The notes under the pieces were generated by a model, which worked only from the letters and a program-made list of their open reading frames with translations, ran no database searches and was not told the origin of the DNA. A stretch of DNA of 64,000 bases from Clostridium sp. MSJ-8 (GTDB lineage Bacteria > Bacillota > Clostridia > Clostridiales > Clostridiaceae), in assembly GCF_018918325.1 (NCBI RefSeq), contig NZ_JAHLQH010000005.1, positions 1 through 64,000 of the forward strand. Reading direction: 5' to 3'. The translations under genes and the position numbers were made by a program. Below are positions 26,217 to 34,297 of this stretch, in pieces (position 1 is the first letter of the stretch; every line of letters begins with the position of its first letter).

Positions 26217-26999
26217 ATGGAAAAAGAAGTGATAAAAGGAATACTTATTCCCTTTTTAGGAACTAGTCTAGGAGCCGCATGTGTCTTCTTCATGAAGAAG
26301 CAAATGAGTTGTTTAGTACAACGAATTATGACTGGTTTTGCAGCAGGGGTTATGGTAGCTGCATCTATATGGAGTCTTTTAATACCAGCTATTCAGCAAT
26401 CAGAGGATATGGGTAAATTATCATTTATACCAGCATTAATAGGGTTTATGGTTGGAATTTTTTTCTTGCTATTACTAGATAGTATAATTCCTCATTTGCA
26501 TATGAATAGTTCAGAAACAGAGGGACCTAAGAGTAAATTAAAGAGAACTACTATGCTTGTATTTGCAGTTACACTTCATAATATACCAGAAGGGATGGCA
26601 GTTGGAGTTGTATATGCAGGATTACGTTCTGGCAATGTAAAAATTACAGCAATGGGGGCTCTTGCATTATCGTTAGGAATTGCTATTCAGAACTTTCCTG
26701 AAGGAGCAATTATATCTATGCCACTTAAAGCTGAAGGTATGAGCAAGGGAAAAGCATTTGTATATGGTGTATTATCAGGTGCTGTAGAACCTATAGGAGC
26801 ATTTATAACTATAATTGCTGCAAGCTTTGTAGTGCCTATTTTGCCATACTTGTTGAGTTTTGCAGCTGGAGCTATGATGTATGTTGTTGTAGAAGAATTA
26901 ATACCAGAGATGTCTCAAGGTAAACATTCAAACGTTGGAACAATAATGTTTGCATTTGGATTTTCGTTAATGATGGTGTTAGATGTGGCATTAGGATAA
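26217..26999 (+). CDS. ZIP family metal transporter
   Basis: A 260-residue membrane protein with about eight helices and the ZIP metal-site signatures LHNIPEGMAVGV (about 120-131) and IQNFPEGAIIS (about 158-168), which carry the His/Asn/Glu metal ligands. ZIP proteins import zinc or other divalent metals such as iron or manganese; the substrate cannot be decided from sequence. GAGGTG precedes ATG 26217. It is the first gene of a three-gene insertion between dnaJ and prmA. No Fur/Zur-like operator was identified in the AT-rich 120-nt upstream region. Confidence 0.88.
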   Translation: MEKEVIKGILIPFLGTSLGAACVFFMKKQMSCLVQRIMTGFAAGVMVAASIWSLLIPAIQQSEDMGKLSFIPALIGFMVGIFFLLLLDSIIPHLHMNSSETEGPKSKLKRTTMLVFAVTLHNIPEGMAVGVVYAGLRSGNVKITAMGALALSLGIAIQNFPEGAIISMPLKAEGMSKGKAFVYGVLSGAVEPIGAFITIIAASFVVPILPYLLSFAAGAMMYVVVEELIPEMSQGKHSNVGTIMFAFGFSLMMVLDVALG

Positions 27000-27005
27000 T
27001 TTAAT

Positions 27006-27047
27006 GGCATTAAGTGAAATAGATAAACTAAAAATCACTATAATGCC
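27006..27047. terminator. Hairpin between convergent ZIP and TetR genes
   Basis: GGCATTA plus GTGA (27006-27017) pairs with TCAC plus TAATGCC (27035-27047), with single-base mismatches. It has no clear T run on either strand, so it is a weak bidirectional terminator candidate. It overlaps the end of the minus-strand gene. Confidence 0.45.
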
Positions 27048-27550
27048 TGAGTAATTAATTTATTTATATAATTTAAAGCATCAACAATACTATTTATATC
27101 ATAAACATTATTGTTGTTAATGAAGGCATGATAAGAGCCTTGTATTGCATATGACAATATAATATCTATTTTTTTATTGTTAGCATATTGAGGTCTATTA
27201 TCAAAAATAAATTTTTTAATTTCTTTTTCTAATTTATTTGCAAAATTATTATTTCTGTTGTGAGATAAAAGTATTGTGAATAATTCTCCTTGAGCAATTA
27301 ATCCATTTAAAAGCTGCTCACTAAAATTATCTGCATCAGTTATGCTGTTTAATACATTTTGAATAAGTTCTTCTTCTAATGAATCAGATAAATCATATAT
27401 GTCTCTATAATGTAGATAAAAGGTAGCTTTATTAATCATAGCTAATTCTGAAAGTTCTTTTATAGAAATTTTTTCAATAGGTTTTTTTGACCTAAGTTCA
27501 ATAAAAGCATTAATAATACTATTTCTTGTTTTTTTAACACGTAAATCCAT
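27038..27550 (-). CDS. TetR/AcrR family transcriptional regulator
   Basis: A 170-residue regulator. The N-terminal TetR DNA-binding domain reads TRNSIINAFIELRSKKPIEKISIKELSELAMINKATFYLHYRDIYDL (about 8-53) with the classic KATFYxHYxD recognition helix. The smaller C-terminal domain (about 60-170) is helical and would bind an unknown ligand. The gene is divergent from glgB, and the 157-nt space between them has repeated AATAGACT half-sites, suggesting that it controls itself and possibly glgB. AGGGGGAT on the minus strand provides the ribosome binding site. Confidence 0.85.
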   Translation of the reverse strand: MDLRVKKTRNSIINAFIELRSKKPIEKISIKELSELAMINKATFYLHYRDIYDLSDSLEEELIQNVLNSITDADNFSEQLLNGLIAQGELFTILLSHNRNNNFANKLEKEIKKFIFDNRPQYANNKKIDIILSYAIQGSYHAFINNNNVYDINSIVDALNYINKLITQAL

Positions 27551-27569
27551 AATAATCCCCCTATAAATA

Positions 27570-27675
27570 AATAGACTATTTTAACGAAAAGTCTATTAAA
27601 CAACTATATTTGAAAAATGAATATGGAATATAAATACAGTTGTTTTATAATTAAATTATAAATAGATAATAGACT
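27570..27675. promoter_or_regulatory. Putative operators: three AATAGACT half-sites between tetR and glgB
   Basis: AATAGACT at 27570-27577 and its reverse complement AGTCTATT at 27590-27597 form an inverted repeat with a 12-nt spacer next to the regulator gene. A third AATAGACT lies at 27668-27675, about 32 nt before glgB. A second inverted repeat (AAACAACT near 27599 with AGTTGTTT near 27639) lies between them. Confidence 0.5.
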
Positions 27676-27707
27676 ATGGTCAATTAATTTTTGGGAGTGA
27701 TATAATT

Positions 27708-29492
27708 ATGGATATGTATGGTTTTTATACAGGTAAGATATTTGATGCTTATGAATACTTAGGTGCTCATATTATAAATGAAGGAGTTGTATTTCGAACA
27801 TTTGCACCAGCAGCTCAAAGAATAACATTAGTTGGTGACTTTAGCAGTTGGGAAGAGATTGAAATGAATAAGGTATACAATGGTAATTTCTATGAAGTCG
27901 TTGTTCCAAATGCTACAGAAGGAATGAAATATCTATATAAGATATATCAAAATGATGGTAATGTTGTAGAGCATTGTGATCCTTATGGTTATGGTATGGA
28001 ATTAAGACCTTTTTATGCATCAATTATTAGAGATATGAATGAATATAAATTTAATGATGATAAATGGATGAGAAATAGAGGACAATGTGATAAAAAACCA
28101 ATAAACATATATGAGATGCACATGGGATCATGGAGAACTAATAAAGACAATGAGTGGGGCTGGTATTCGTATGAAGAAATAGCAGATGAACTTATTAAAT
28201 ATGTTAAAGAAGCTGGATACAATTATATAGAACTTATGCCTATAAGTGAACATCCATGTGATGAATCTTGGGGATATCAGAATACAGGTTTTTATAGTCC
28301 AACATCTAGATATGGAACAGCAACTCAACTTAAGAAATTAATTGACAAGTGTCACCAAAATAATATAGGTGTTATTTTAGATTTTGTTCCTGTACATTTT
28401 GCAGTTGATAAATATGCATTAGCTAATTATGATGGGACAGCATTATACGAATATCCTCATAATGACGTTGGTGTAAGTGAATGGGGAAGTCATAATTTTA
28501 TGCACTCAAGAGGTGAAGTAAGAAGTTTTCTACAATCATGTGCTATGTATTGGCTTAAGGAATATCATTTTGATGGGCTTAGAATGGACGCAATAAGTAG
28601 AATAATATATTGGCAGGGCGATGAAAAAAGAGGAGTAAATGGTAATGCAGTAGATTTTATCAAAACAATGAATCAAGGATTAAAGGAAAAATATCCTGAT
28701 TGTTTGTTAATGGCTGAGGATTCTACTAATTATAATGGAGTAACAAAGAAAGTAAACGAAGGCGGATTAGGTTTTGATTATAAATGGGATATGGGTTGGA
28801 TGAATGATACATTAGCATATTTTTCAATGTCACCTGAGGATAGAAAAACTAATTATCACAAGTTAACATTTTCTATGATGTATTATTATAATGAAAAATA
28901 TATGTTGCCATTATCTCATGATGAGGTTGTACATGGAAAAGGAACTATATTACAAAAGATGAATGGTGAATATGAAGGGAAATTTCCACAAGGTAGAGCT
29001 CTTTATATGTATATGTATACACATCCTGGCAAAAAATTAAATTTTATGGGAAATGAAATAGGACAACTTAGAGAATGGAGCGAAAAAAGAGAACAAGATT
29101 GGGATATACTTAAATATCCAAATCATGATGACTTTTATAGGTATATGAGATGTTTGAATAATATATATCTAAATCACAATTCATTGTATGCAAATGATTA
29201 TATAGAAGATGGATTTAAGTGGTTAGATTGTCATCAAGAAGAGAAGTGTATATATGCTTATGAAAGAAAGTCAAATGATGAAAGACTTGTTGTAATTTTA
29301 AATTTATCAGATAAATATCAAGAAAATTATGAAGTAGATGTAGACTTTGATAATGCAGAGGTTGTTTTAAACTCGGACTGGCAGGAATTTGGCGGAAAGA
29401 CAGTTAAAAATAATGAAAAATATTTCTTCGAAAATAAGAAATTAAAAATTAGCTTGGAGCCATTTTCAGGAATAATATTAAAGGTAAAATAA
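27708..29492 (+). CDS. glgB: 1,4-alpha-glucan branching enzyme (GH13)
   Basis: A 594-residue branching enzyme. An N-terminal CBM48-like beta domain (about 20-105, FRTFAPAAQRITLVGDFSSWEE) is followed by the GH13 barrel. Catalytic landmarks are DGLRMDA (nucleophile Asp), LMAEDST (acid/base Glu) and LPLSHDEVVHGK (third Asp). A C-terminal beta domain follows. It makes alpha-1,6 branches in glycogen (granulose). It is somewhat shorter than enterobacterial GlgB, like many clostridial forms. No glgA, glgC or glgP lies beside it. GGGAGTGAT precedes ATG 27708. Confidence 0.92.
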   Translation: MDMYGFYTGKIFDAYEYLGAHIINEGVVFRTFAPAAQRITLVGDFSSWEEIEMNKVYNGNFYEVVVPNATEGMKYLYKIYQNDGNVVEHCDPYGYGMELRPFYASIIRDMNEYKFNDDKWMRNRGQCDKKPINIYEMHMGSWRTNKDNEWGWYSYEEIADELIKYVKEAGYNYIELMPISEHPCDESWGYQNTGFYSPTSRYGTATQLKKLIDKCHQNNIGVILDFVPVHFAVDKYALANYDGTALYEYPHNDVGVSEWGSHNFMHSRGEVRSFLQSCAMYWLKEYHFDGLRMDAISRIIYWQGDEKRGVNGNAVDFIKTMNQGLKEKYPDCLLMAEDSTNYNGVTKKVNEGGLGFDYKWDMGWMNDTLAYFSMSPEDRKTNYHKLTFSMMYYYNEKYMLPLSHDEVVHGKGTILQKMNGEYEGKFPQGRALYMYMYTHPGKKLNFMGNEIGQLREWSEKREQDWDILKYPNHDDFYRYMRCLNNIYLNHNSLYANDYIEDGFKWLDCHQEEKCIYAYERKSNDERLVVILNLSDKYQENYEVDVDFDNAEVVLNSDWQEFGGKTVKNNEKYFFENKKLKISLEPFSGIILKVK

Positions 29493-29619
29493 GTTTTCAA
29501 TTTGTTAAATTATTATACATTGATTATAAATAAATGCATATTATAATAATAAATGTAAAGTAGTTATTAAGTATTTTACCCCTTATAAAATAAACAAATA
29601 CATCTTATTATAAGATGTT

Positions 29620-29660
29620 AAGCTACATTTGTATCCCCCTACAAGTGTAGCTTTTTTTTT
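29620..29660 (+). terminator. Terminator of glgB
   Basis: AAGCTACA and TTGTA pair with TACAA and TGTAGCTT, followed by nine T. A small ACATCTTA/TAAGATGT palindrome lies just upstream (about 29600-29618). Confidence 0.9.
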
Positions 29661-29678
29661 AGCGTATAAATAAAGGCA

Positions 29679-29708
29679 TTGACACATTGTAAAAAATAAG
29701 TATAAAAT
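29679..29708 (+). promoter_or_regulatory. Sigma-A promoter of the prmA operon
   Basis: TTGACA (29679-29684), an 18-nt spacer and TAAAAT (29703-29708). An overlapping TATAAA gives a 16-nt spacer. Confidence 0.75.
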
Positions 29709-29742
29709 AATTTATTAGTGTTAATAATTATGAAAGGATGAG

Positions 29743-30690
29743 ATGTACTTGGAAGGAACATGGATTGAAGTTAGAGTTTTTACTAAAAGTGAAGCTTTAG
29801 AACCTATTTCGGGAATATTTTATGGATTAGATTGTAAGGGGGTTGCTATAGAAGATCCTCAAGATATATTAGGTAGGGAACAAGGCCCATTAACATGGGA
29901 TTTCGCAGATATAAATGTATTAGAACACAAAGGAAAAGTTGCTGTGGTTAAAGCATATTTTGCTGAAGAAGATAATATGGATGAGATTCTAACATATGTA
30001 AATGAGAAATTACAAGAACTTAAAGATATGGGTATAGATATAGGTGATGGCGTTGTAGAAGCAGAAAAGATGCATGAAGAAGATTGGGCGAATAATTGGA
30101 AGAAGTATTATAAACCTACTAGAATAGGTGATAAAATAGTGGTTAAGCCTATTTGGGAAGAATATGCAGAAAAAGATGGAGATTTAGTTATAGAGCTAGA
30201 TCCAGGAATGGCATTTGGAACTGGAGAACATGAAACAACTAGAATGTGTATCAAGGCTTTAGAGAAATATGTTAAACCTGATACAACAGTTTTTGATGTT
30301 GGATGTGGTTCAGGTATATTAGCTATAGCTGCAGCAAAGCTTGGAGCAAAAAAGGCAGTAGGTGTAGACTTAGATCCAGTGGCAGTAGAGTCAGCGGAAG
30401 AAAATGTTAAATTTAATGATTTAGATAATATAGAATTATTACAAGGAAACTTAATAGATGTTATAGAAGGAAAGGCAGAGATTGTTGTAGCTAATATAAT
30501 AGCTGAGGTAATCTGTATTTTAACATCAGATGTTAGTAAAGCATTAGTTCCAGGTGGATATTTTATCACATCAGGAATAATTCATGATAGAGTAGATATG
30601 GTTTTAGATAAACTAGCAGAGTGTGGATTTGAAGTAGAAGAAATCAACAAGGACGGAGAATGGAACTGTATAGTAGCAAGATTAAAATAA
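29743..30690 (+). CDS. prmA: Ribosomal protein L11 methyltransferase
   Basis: A 315-residue class I methyltransferase. The N-terminal substrate-recognition domain (about 1-100) begins TWIEVRVFTKSEA. A conserved linker (PIWEEY, DPGMAFGTGEHETTRMC, about 165-180) leads to the SAM site VFDVGCGSGILAIAAAKLGA and VANIIAEV. It trimethylates L11. AAAGGA lies just before ATG 29743; TTG 29749 is an alternative start only two codons later. First gene of prmA-rsmE-mtaB(-hinT), the usual Firmicute order after dnaJ, here displaced by the ZIP-TetR-glgB insertion. Confidence 0.95.
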   Translation: MYLEGTWIEVRVFTKSEALEPISGIFYGLDCKGVAIEDPQDILGREQGPLTWDFADINVLEHKGKVAVVKAYFAEEDNMDEILTYVNEKLQELKDMGIDIGDGVVEAEKMHEEDWANNWKKYYKPTRIGDKIVVKPIWEEYAEKDGDLVIELDPGMAFGTGEHETTRMCIKALEKYVKPDTTVFDVGCGSGILAIAAAKLGAKKAVGVDLDPVAVESAEENVKFNDLDNIELLQGNLIDVIEGKAEIVVANIIAEVICILTSDVSKALVPGGYFITSGIIHDRVDMVLDKLAECGFEVEEINKDGEWNCIVARLK

Positions 30691-30703
30691 GAGAGGATAA
30701 GAT

Positions 30704-31465
30704 ATGCATAAATTTTTCACTGCAGCAGATAATATTGTAAATAATACTGCAACTATATTAGGTGATGATGTTAAACATATATATAAGGTCTTGAGATTAG
30801 ATGAAGGTGAAGAAGTTGTTATCAATAATTGTTTAGGTGTTGAATATTTAGGGAAGATAAACACTATAACCAAGACAGAAGTTATTGTTGACTTGATTGA
30901 GAAACTAGACGTTGATAATGAGAGCCCCATAGATATATATTTATTTCAAGGATTACCCAAGTCTCAGAAGATGGATTTAATTGTTCAGAAGGGAACAGAA
31001 TTAGGTGTTAAGGAATTTTTACCTGTTATAACTAGTAGAGTTGATGTAAAGCTAAAAGGTGAATTTAAGAAATTAGATAGACTTAATAGAATTGCATTAG
31101 AAGCAGCGAAGCAGAGTAAGAGAACAGTTATTCCAACAGTGAGTTTACCTATAGAATTCAACGAAGTATTAAATAGAATTGATGATATGGATGTATTTTT
31201 AGTTCCTTATGAGAATGCTGAGAATTATGGAATTAAAGCGTTGATAGATGAATTAACAGAAGATAATAAGATAGCTTCTATTAAGAAAATAGGAATATTA
31301 GTAGGACCTGAAGGCGGATTTGAGCAGTCAGAGATAGATGAGCTTAAAGATAAGGGAGCTTATATAATAACATTAGGTAATAGGATTCTGAGAACAGAAA
31401 CAGCAGGTTTTACAACTACTTCATTGATACAATATGAATTGGGCGATTTAGGAGGAATAAGATAA
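30704..31465 (+). CDS. rsmE: 16S rRNA (uracil-1498-N3)-methyltransferase
   Basis: A 253-residue SPOUT methyltransferase. An N-terminal PUA-like domain (about 1-75, MHKFFTAADN, DDVKHIYKVLRLDEGE) precedes the knotted domain with the family motif ILVGPEGGFEQSEI (about 200-213) and LGNRILRTETAGF (about 225-237). It methylates U1498 of 16S rRNA. Start and spacing are normal. Its TAA stop overlaps the mtaB ATG by one base (TAATG), implying coupled translation. Confidence 0.95.
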   Translation: MHKFFTAADNIVNNTATILGDDVKHIYKVLRLDEGEEVVINNCLGVEYLGKINTITKTEVIVDLIEKLDVDNESPIDIYLFQGLPKSQKMDLIVQKGTELGVKEFLPVITSRVDVKLKGEFKKLDRLNRIALEAAKQSKRTVIPTVSLPIEFNEVLNRIDDMDVFLVPYENAENYGIKALIDELTEDNKIASIKKIGILVGPEGGFEQSEIDELKDKGAYIITLGNRILRTETAGFTTTSLIQYELGDLGGIR

Positions 31466-32772
31466 TGAAAGTTGCATTTCACACATTAGGATGCAGAGTT
31501 AATGTATATGAATCAGAAGCTATGGCTGAGAAGTTCATAAGAGAAGGATATGAAGTAGTAGAGCCTACAGAAGTTTCAGATGTTTATGTTATTAATACAT
31601 GTACAGTAACTAATATGGGAGATAAGAAGTCACGTCAAGTAATAAGTAGGGCTAGAAGACTTAATCCTGACGCAATTATTGCGGTTGTAGGATGCTATGC
31701 GCAGATAGCACCTCAAGAAGTAAGTAAGATTGAAGGCGTTGATGTAGTCTTGGGAACTAGAAACAAAGGTGATGTTGTATATTATGTTAACAAGGCTAGA
31801 GATGAAGGTAAACTTCAATTCCATGTAGATAGTGTATTACGTAATAAAAAGTTTGAAGATTTAAACATAGAAGAATATCAAGATAAAACTAGAGCTTTTC
31901 TAAAGATACAAGATGGTTGTAATAGATTTTGTACATATTGTATAATACCTTATTCAAGAGGTGCTGTATGTTCAAAAGAACCTAAGAAAGTTTTAGAAGA
32001 GATAAAAGCTTTAGAAGAGCATGGATTTAAAGAAATAATTCTGTCAGGAATCCATATAGCGTCATATGGATTAGATTTAGATGATAACATTACTTTAGTG
32101 GATTTATTAGAAGAAATAGAGAAACTAGATGGAATAGAGAGAGTTAGAATAGGTTCGATAGAGCCTGCATTTTTCACAGAAGAAGTGGTTGATAAGATTA
32201 AGAAGATGAAGAAGTTATGTCCTCAATTTCATTTATCATTACAAAGTGGATGTACTTCAACATTAAAGAGAATGAATAGAAGATATACAGCAGAGGAATA
32301 TGAGAGAATAGTTAATATTCTTCGTGAAAACATTCCTGATGTATCGATAACAACTGATGTTATAGTAGGATTTCCAGGTGAAACAGAAGAAGAATTTAAT
32401 ACAACATATGAATTCCTAGAGAGGATAAAACTTACTAAGACACATGTATTTAAGTATAGTGGTAGAAAAGGAACTAAGGCATATGATATGCCTAATCAAA
32501 TAAATGGAAATATTAAAGATGAAAGAAGTAAAAAGCTAATAGCTCTTAATAATAAAAATGAAAGAGAATTTATAGCTAAATATATCAATAAGGAATTAAC
32601 AGTATTAATAGAACAAGAAGTAAAAGACAATGAAGGTTGTTATGAAGGTTACACTAGAAATTATATTAAAGTAATTGTAAAAAATTGTCCAAATACAGTT
32701 AAAGGTGATATAATAAAATGTAAGCTTGTAGAATCATATGATGATTATGCAGTAGCTGAATATATAGAATAA
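31465..32772 (+). CDS. mtaB: tRNA t6A37 methylthiotransferase MtaB
   Basis: A 435-residue MiaB-like radical SAM methylthiotransferase. The N-terminal UPF0004 domain has the three cluster cysteines (LGCRVN, NTCTV, GCYAQ). The radical SAM motif is CNRFCTYC (CX3CX2C) within QDGCNRFCTYCIIPYSRG. A C-terminal TRAM domain (about 370-435) binds tRNA. It converts t6A to ms2t6A at position 37 of ANN-decoding tRNAs. The start overlaps the rsmE stop; hinT follows 18 nt downstream. Confidence 0.94.
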   Translation: MKVAFHTLGCRVNVYESEAMAEKFIREGYEVVEPTEVSDVYVINTCTVTNMGDKKSRQVISRARRLNPDAIIAVVGCYAQIAPQEVSKIEGVDVVLGTRNKGDVVYYVNKARDEGKLQFHVDSVLRNKKFEDLNIEEYQDKTRAFLKIQDGCNRFCTYCIIPYSRGAVCSKEPKKVLEEIKALEEHGFKEIILSGIHIASYGLDLDDNITLVDLLEEIEKLDGIERVRIGSIEPAFFTEEVVDKIKKMKKLCPQFHLSLQSGCTSTLKRMNRRYTAEEYERIVNILRENIPDVSITTDVIVGFPGETEEEFNTTYEFLERIKLTKTHVFKYSGRKGTKAYDMPNQINGNIKDERSKKLIALNNKNEREFIAKYINKELTVLIEQEVKDNEGCYEGYTRNYIKVIVKNCPNTVKGDIIKCKLVESYDDYAVAEYIE

Positions 32773-32789
32773 GAAGGAGGGGAATATTA

Positions 32790-33134
32790 ATGGAAGATTG
32801 TATCTTTTGTAAAATTATAAAAGGTGAAATACCTAGCACAAAAGTTTATGAAGATGATAATGTATTAGCATTTAAGGATATTAATCCTCAAGCGCCAGTA
32901 CATGTAATAGTAATACCAAAAGTTCATATACAAAGTGCTAATATGATTAATGAAGATAATGTACAAGAAGTTTCAAATATATTTTTAGCAATTAATAAAA
33001 TAGTAAAAGAACTAGGAATTGATGAAAGTGGTTATAGAATAATTAACAACTGTGGAAAAGATGGCGGACAAACAGTTCCACATTTACATTTTCATATAAT
33101 TGGAAAGAAAAATTTAGGAGAAAAACTTGTATAA
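32790..33134 (+). CDS. hinT: HIT family nucleotide-binding hydrolase
   Basis: A 114-residue histidine-triad protein with the triad HLHFHIIG (about 97-104) and N-terminal CIFCKIIKGEIPS, which is typical of HinT/PKCI-type purine nucleoside phosphoramidases. Cys4 and Cys7 may bind zinc. AAGGAGGGG is an excellent ribosome binding site. It likely ends the prmA operon; a separate promoter for rpsU follows. The physiological substrate is unknown. Confidence 0.92.
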   Translation: MEDCIFCKIIKGEIPSTKVYEDDNVLAFKDINPQAPVHVIVIPKVHIQSANMINEDNVQEVSNIFLAINKIVKELGIDESGYRIINNCGKDGGQTVPHLHFHIIGKKNLGEKLV

Positions 33135-33148
33135 AGTTATAACAGTTG

Positions 33149-33178
33149 TTGACACATAGAAGATAAGTATTGTATAAT
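33149..33178 (+). promoter_or_regulatory. Sigma-A promoter of rpsU
   Basis: TTGACA (33149-33154), an 18-nt spacer and TATAAT (33173-33178), both perfect hexamers. The leader is about 63 nt. Confidence 0.85.
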
Positions 33179-33196
33179 ATATTAAGTGTTATTAAG

Positions 33197-33240
33197 CCCG
33201 TAGCTGAGTTAATTTAAGAATTTTAGCTAGCGGAGGGAGG
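33197..33240 (+). promoter_or_regulatory. Structured leader of rpsU overlapping its ribosome binding site
   Basis: CCG-AGCT (33198-33205) pairs with AGCT-CGG (33225-33233). The right arm reaches the first bases of the GGAGGGAGGG ribosome binding site. This could allow translational feedback, but that is inference. Confidence 0.4.
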
Positions 33241-33248
33241 GATAATTT

Positions 33249-33425
33249 ATGTCAGAAATTAAAGTTGGAGAAAACGAATCTCTTGAAAATGCATTAAGAA
33301 GATTTAAGAGAAAATGCGCTAGAGCTGGAGTACTTTCAGAAGTAAGAAAAAGAGAACACTACGAAAAGCCAAGCGTTAAGAAAAAGAAGAAATCAGAAGC
33401 TGCTAGAAAGAGAAAGTTCAAGTAG
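33249..33425 (+). CDS. rpsU: 30S ribosomal protein S21
   Basis: A 58-residue, highly basic protein beginning [19 protein letters not shown]. It contains the S21 motif [21 protein letters not shown] and a lysine/arginine-rich tail ending RKRKFK. S21 sits near the anti-Shine-Dalgarno end of 16S rRNA. It has its own perfect promoter and an extremely strong GGAGGGAGGG site. yqeY follows 33 nt later, the usual pairing. Confidence 0.97.
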   Translation: MSEIKVGENESLENALRRFKRKCARAGVLSEVRKREHYEKPSVKKKKKSEAARKRKFK

Positions 33426-33458
33426 AACTGTTTCTTTTTTGAAAGAAGGTAGTAAAAG

Positions 33459-33911
33459 TTGCCAAGTATAAAAGAAAGACTTCAAGAAGATTGGAAGAAT
33501 GCTGTAAAGGCAAAGGATAAATTTAAGTCTAATGTTATTAGTACGGCTAAATCTGCAATACTATTAGTCGAAAAAACTGATGGTATACAAGTTGAGGATG
33601 CTCAGGCTATTGAAATATTAGCAAAAGAGGTCAAGCAAAGACGTGAAGCTATGCTTGAATTTGAAAAGGGAAATAGACAAGATTTGGTTGAGCAAAACAA
33701 AGCTGAAATTGAAATATTGTTAGAGTACCTTCCTCAGCAATTAAGCGAAGATGAAATAAAACAAATAATCACAGAATCAGCTACTGAAGTGGGCGCTAAT
33801 AGCATAAAAGACATGGGCAAAGTTATGGCGATTGTTAGACCTAAAATTGTAGGTAAAGCAGACGGCAAACTTGTAAGTGCATTAGTGAAAGAATATTTAA
33901 CTAATAAATAA
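33459..33911 (+). CDS. yqeY: GatB/YqeY domain-containing protein
   Basis: A 150-residue YqeY-family protein, all helical, beginning PSIKERLQEDWKNAVKAKDKFK. The C-terminal half resembles the tRNA-binding tail of GatB (KDMGKVMAIVRPKIVGKADGKLVSALVKEYL). The role is unknown; a link to tRNA-dependent amidation or tRNA binding is inferred from the domain. TTG 33459 is the start, with GAAGG 9 nt upstream. It is in the rpsU operon and ends at a strong terminator. Confidence 0.93.
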   Translation: MPSIKERLQEDWKNAVKAKDKFKSNVISTAKSAILLVEKTDGIQVEDAQAIEILAKEVKQRREAMLEFEKGNRQDLVEQNKAEIEILLEYLPQQLSEDEIKQIITESATEVGANSIKDMGKVMAIVRPKIVGKADGKLVSALVKEYLTNK

Positions 33912-33950
33912 CAAGAAGAACTCGAAAGAGTTCTTTTTGTTATTTTTTTT
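33910..33950 (+). terminator. Terminator of rpsU-yqeY
   Basis: AACA-GAAGAACTC pairs with GAGTTCTT-TGTT around a GAAA tetraloop, followed by a run of eight T. The left arm overlaps the yqeY stop. Confidence 0.9.
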
Positions 33951-34003
33951 ACTCTTTTATCATAAAGTACATTGAAGTAATATTATTTTTTGAGGTAAAG
34001 AGT

Positions 34004-34297
34004 GTGGAAGATAAAATAAAAAAAGGTAAAGATTTTATAGCTCAAAAGGCTGATTTGCCAATAGAAGTTATATTAGATGTGCCTAAGATAACAATTATTG
34101 GGTATAAAGAAATAACTATAGAAAACCATAAAGGAATATTGTCTTTTGATAAATTATTAATAAGAATTAATTCTAAGCTAGGTCCAATTAAAATTGAGGG
34201 AATGGGATTGGAGATATTATACATAGGTACTTATACAGTAACTATAAGTGGAAAGTTTAAATCAATTCTATATGAGGGGATTAATTATGATGAATAA
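34004..34297 (+). CDS. yqfC: Sporulation protein YqfC
   Basis: A 97-residue protein of the YqfC/YabP beta-rich family: LPIEVILDVPKITIIGYKEITIENHKGIL and a second half ending in ISGKFKSILYE. In bacilli it is a sigma-E product needed for normal sporulation; its biochemical role is unknown. GTG 34004 follows AGGTAAAG. The stop lies beyond the yqfD start at 34287, so the two genes overlap by 11 nt, the standard coupled pair. Confidence 0.88.
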   Translation: MEDKIKKGKDFIAQKADLPIEVILDVPKITIIGYKEITIENHKGILSFDKLLIRINSKLGPIKIEGMGLEILYIGTYTVTISGKFKSILYEGINYDE

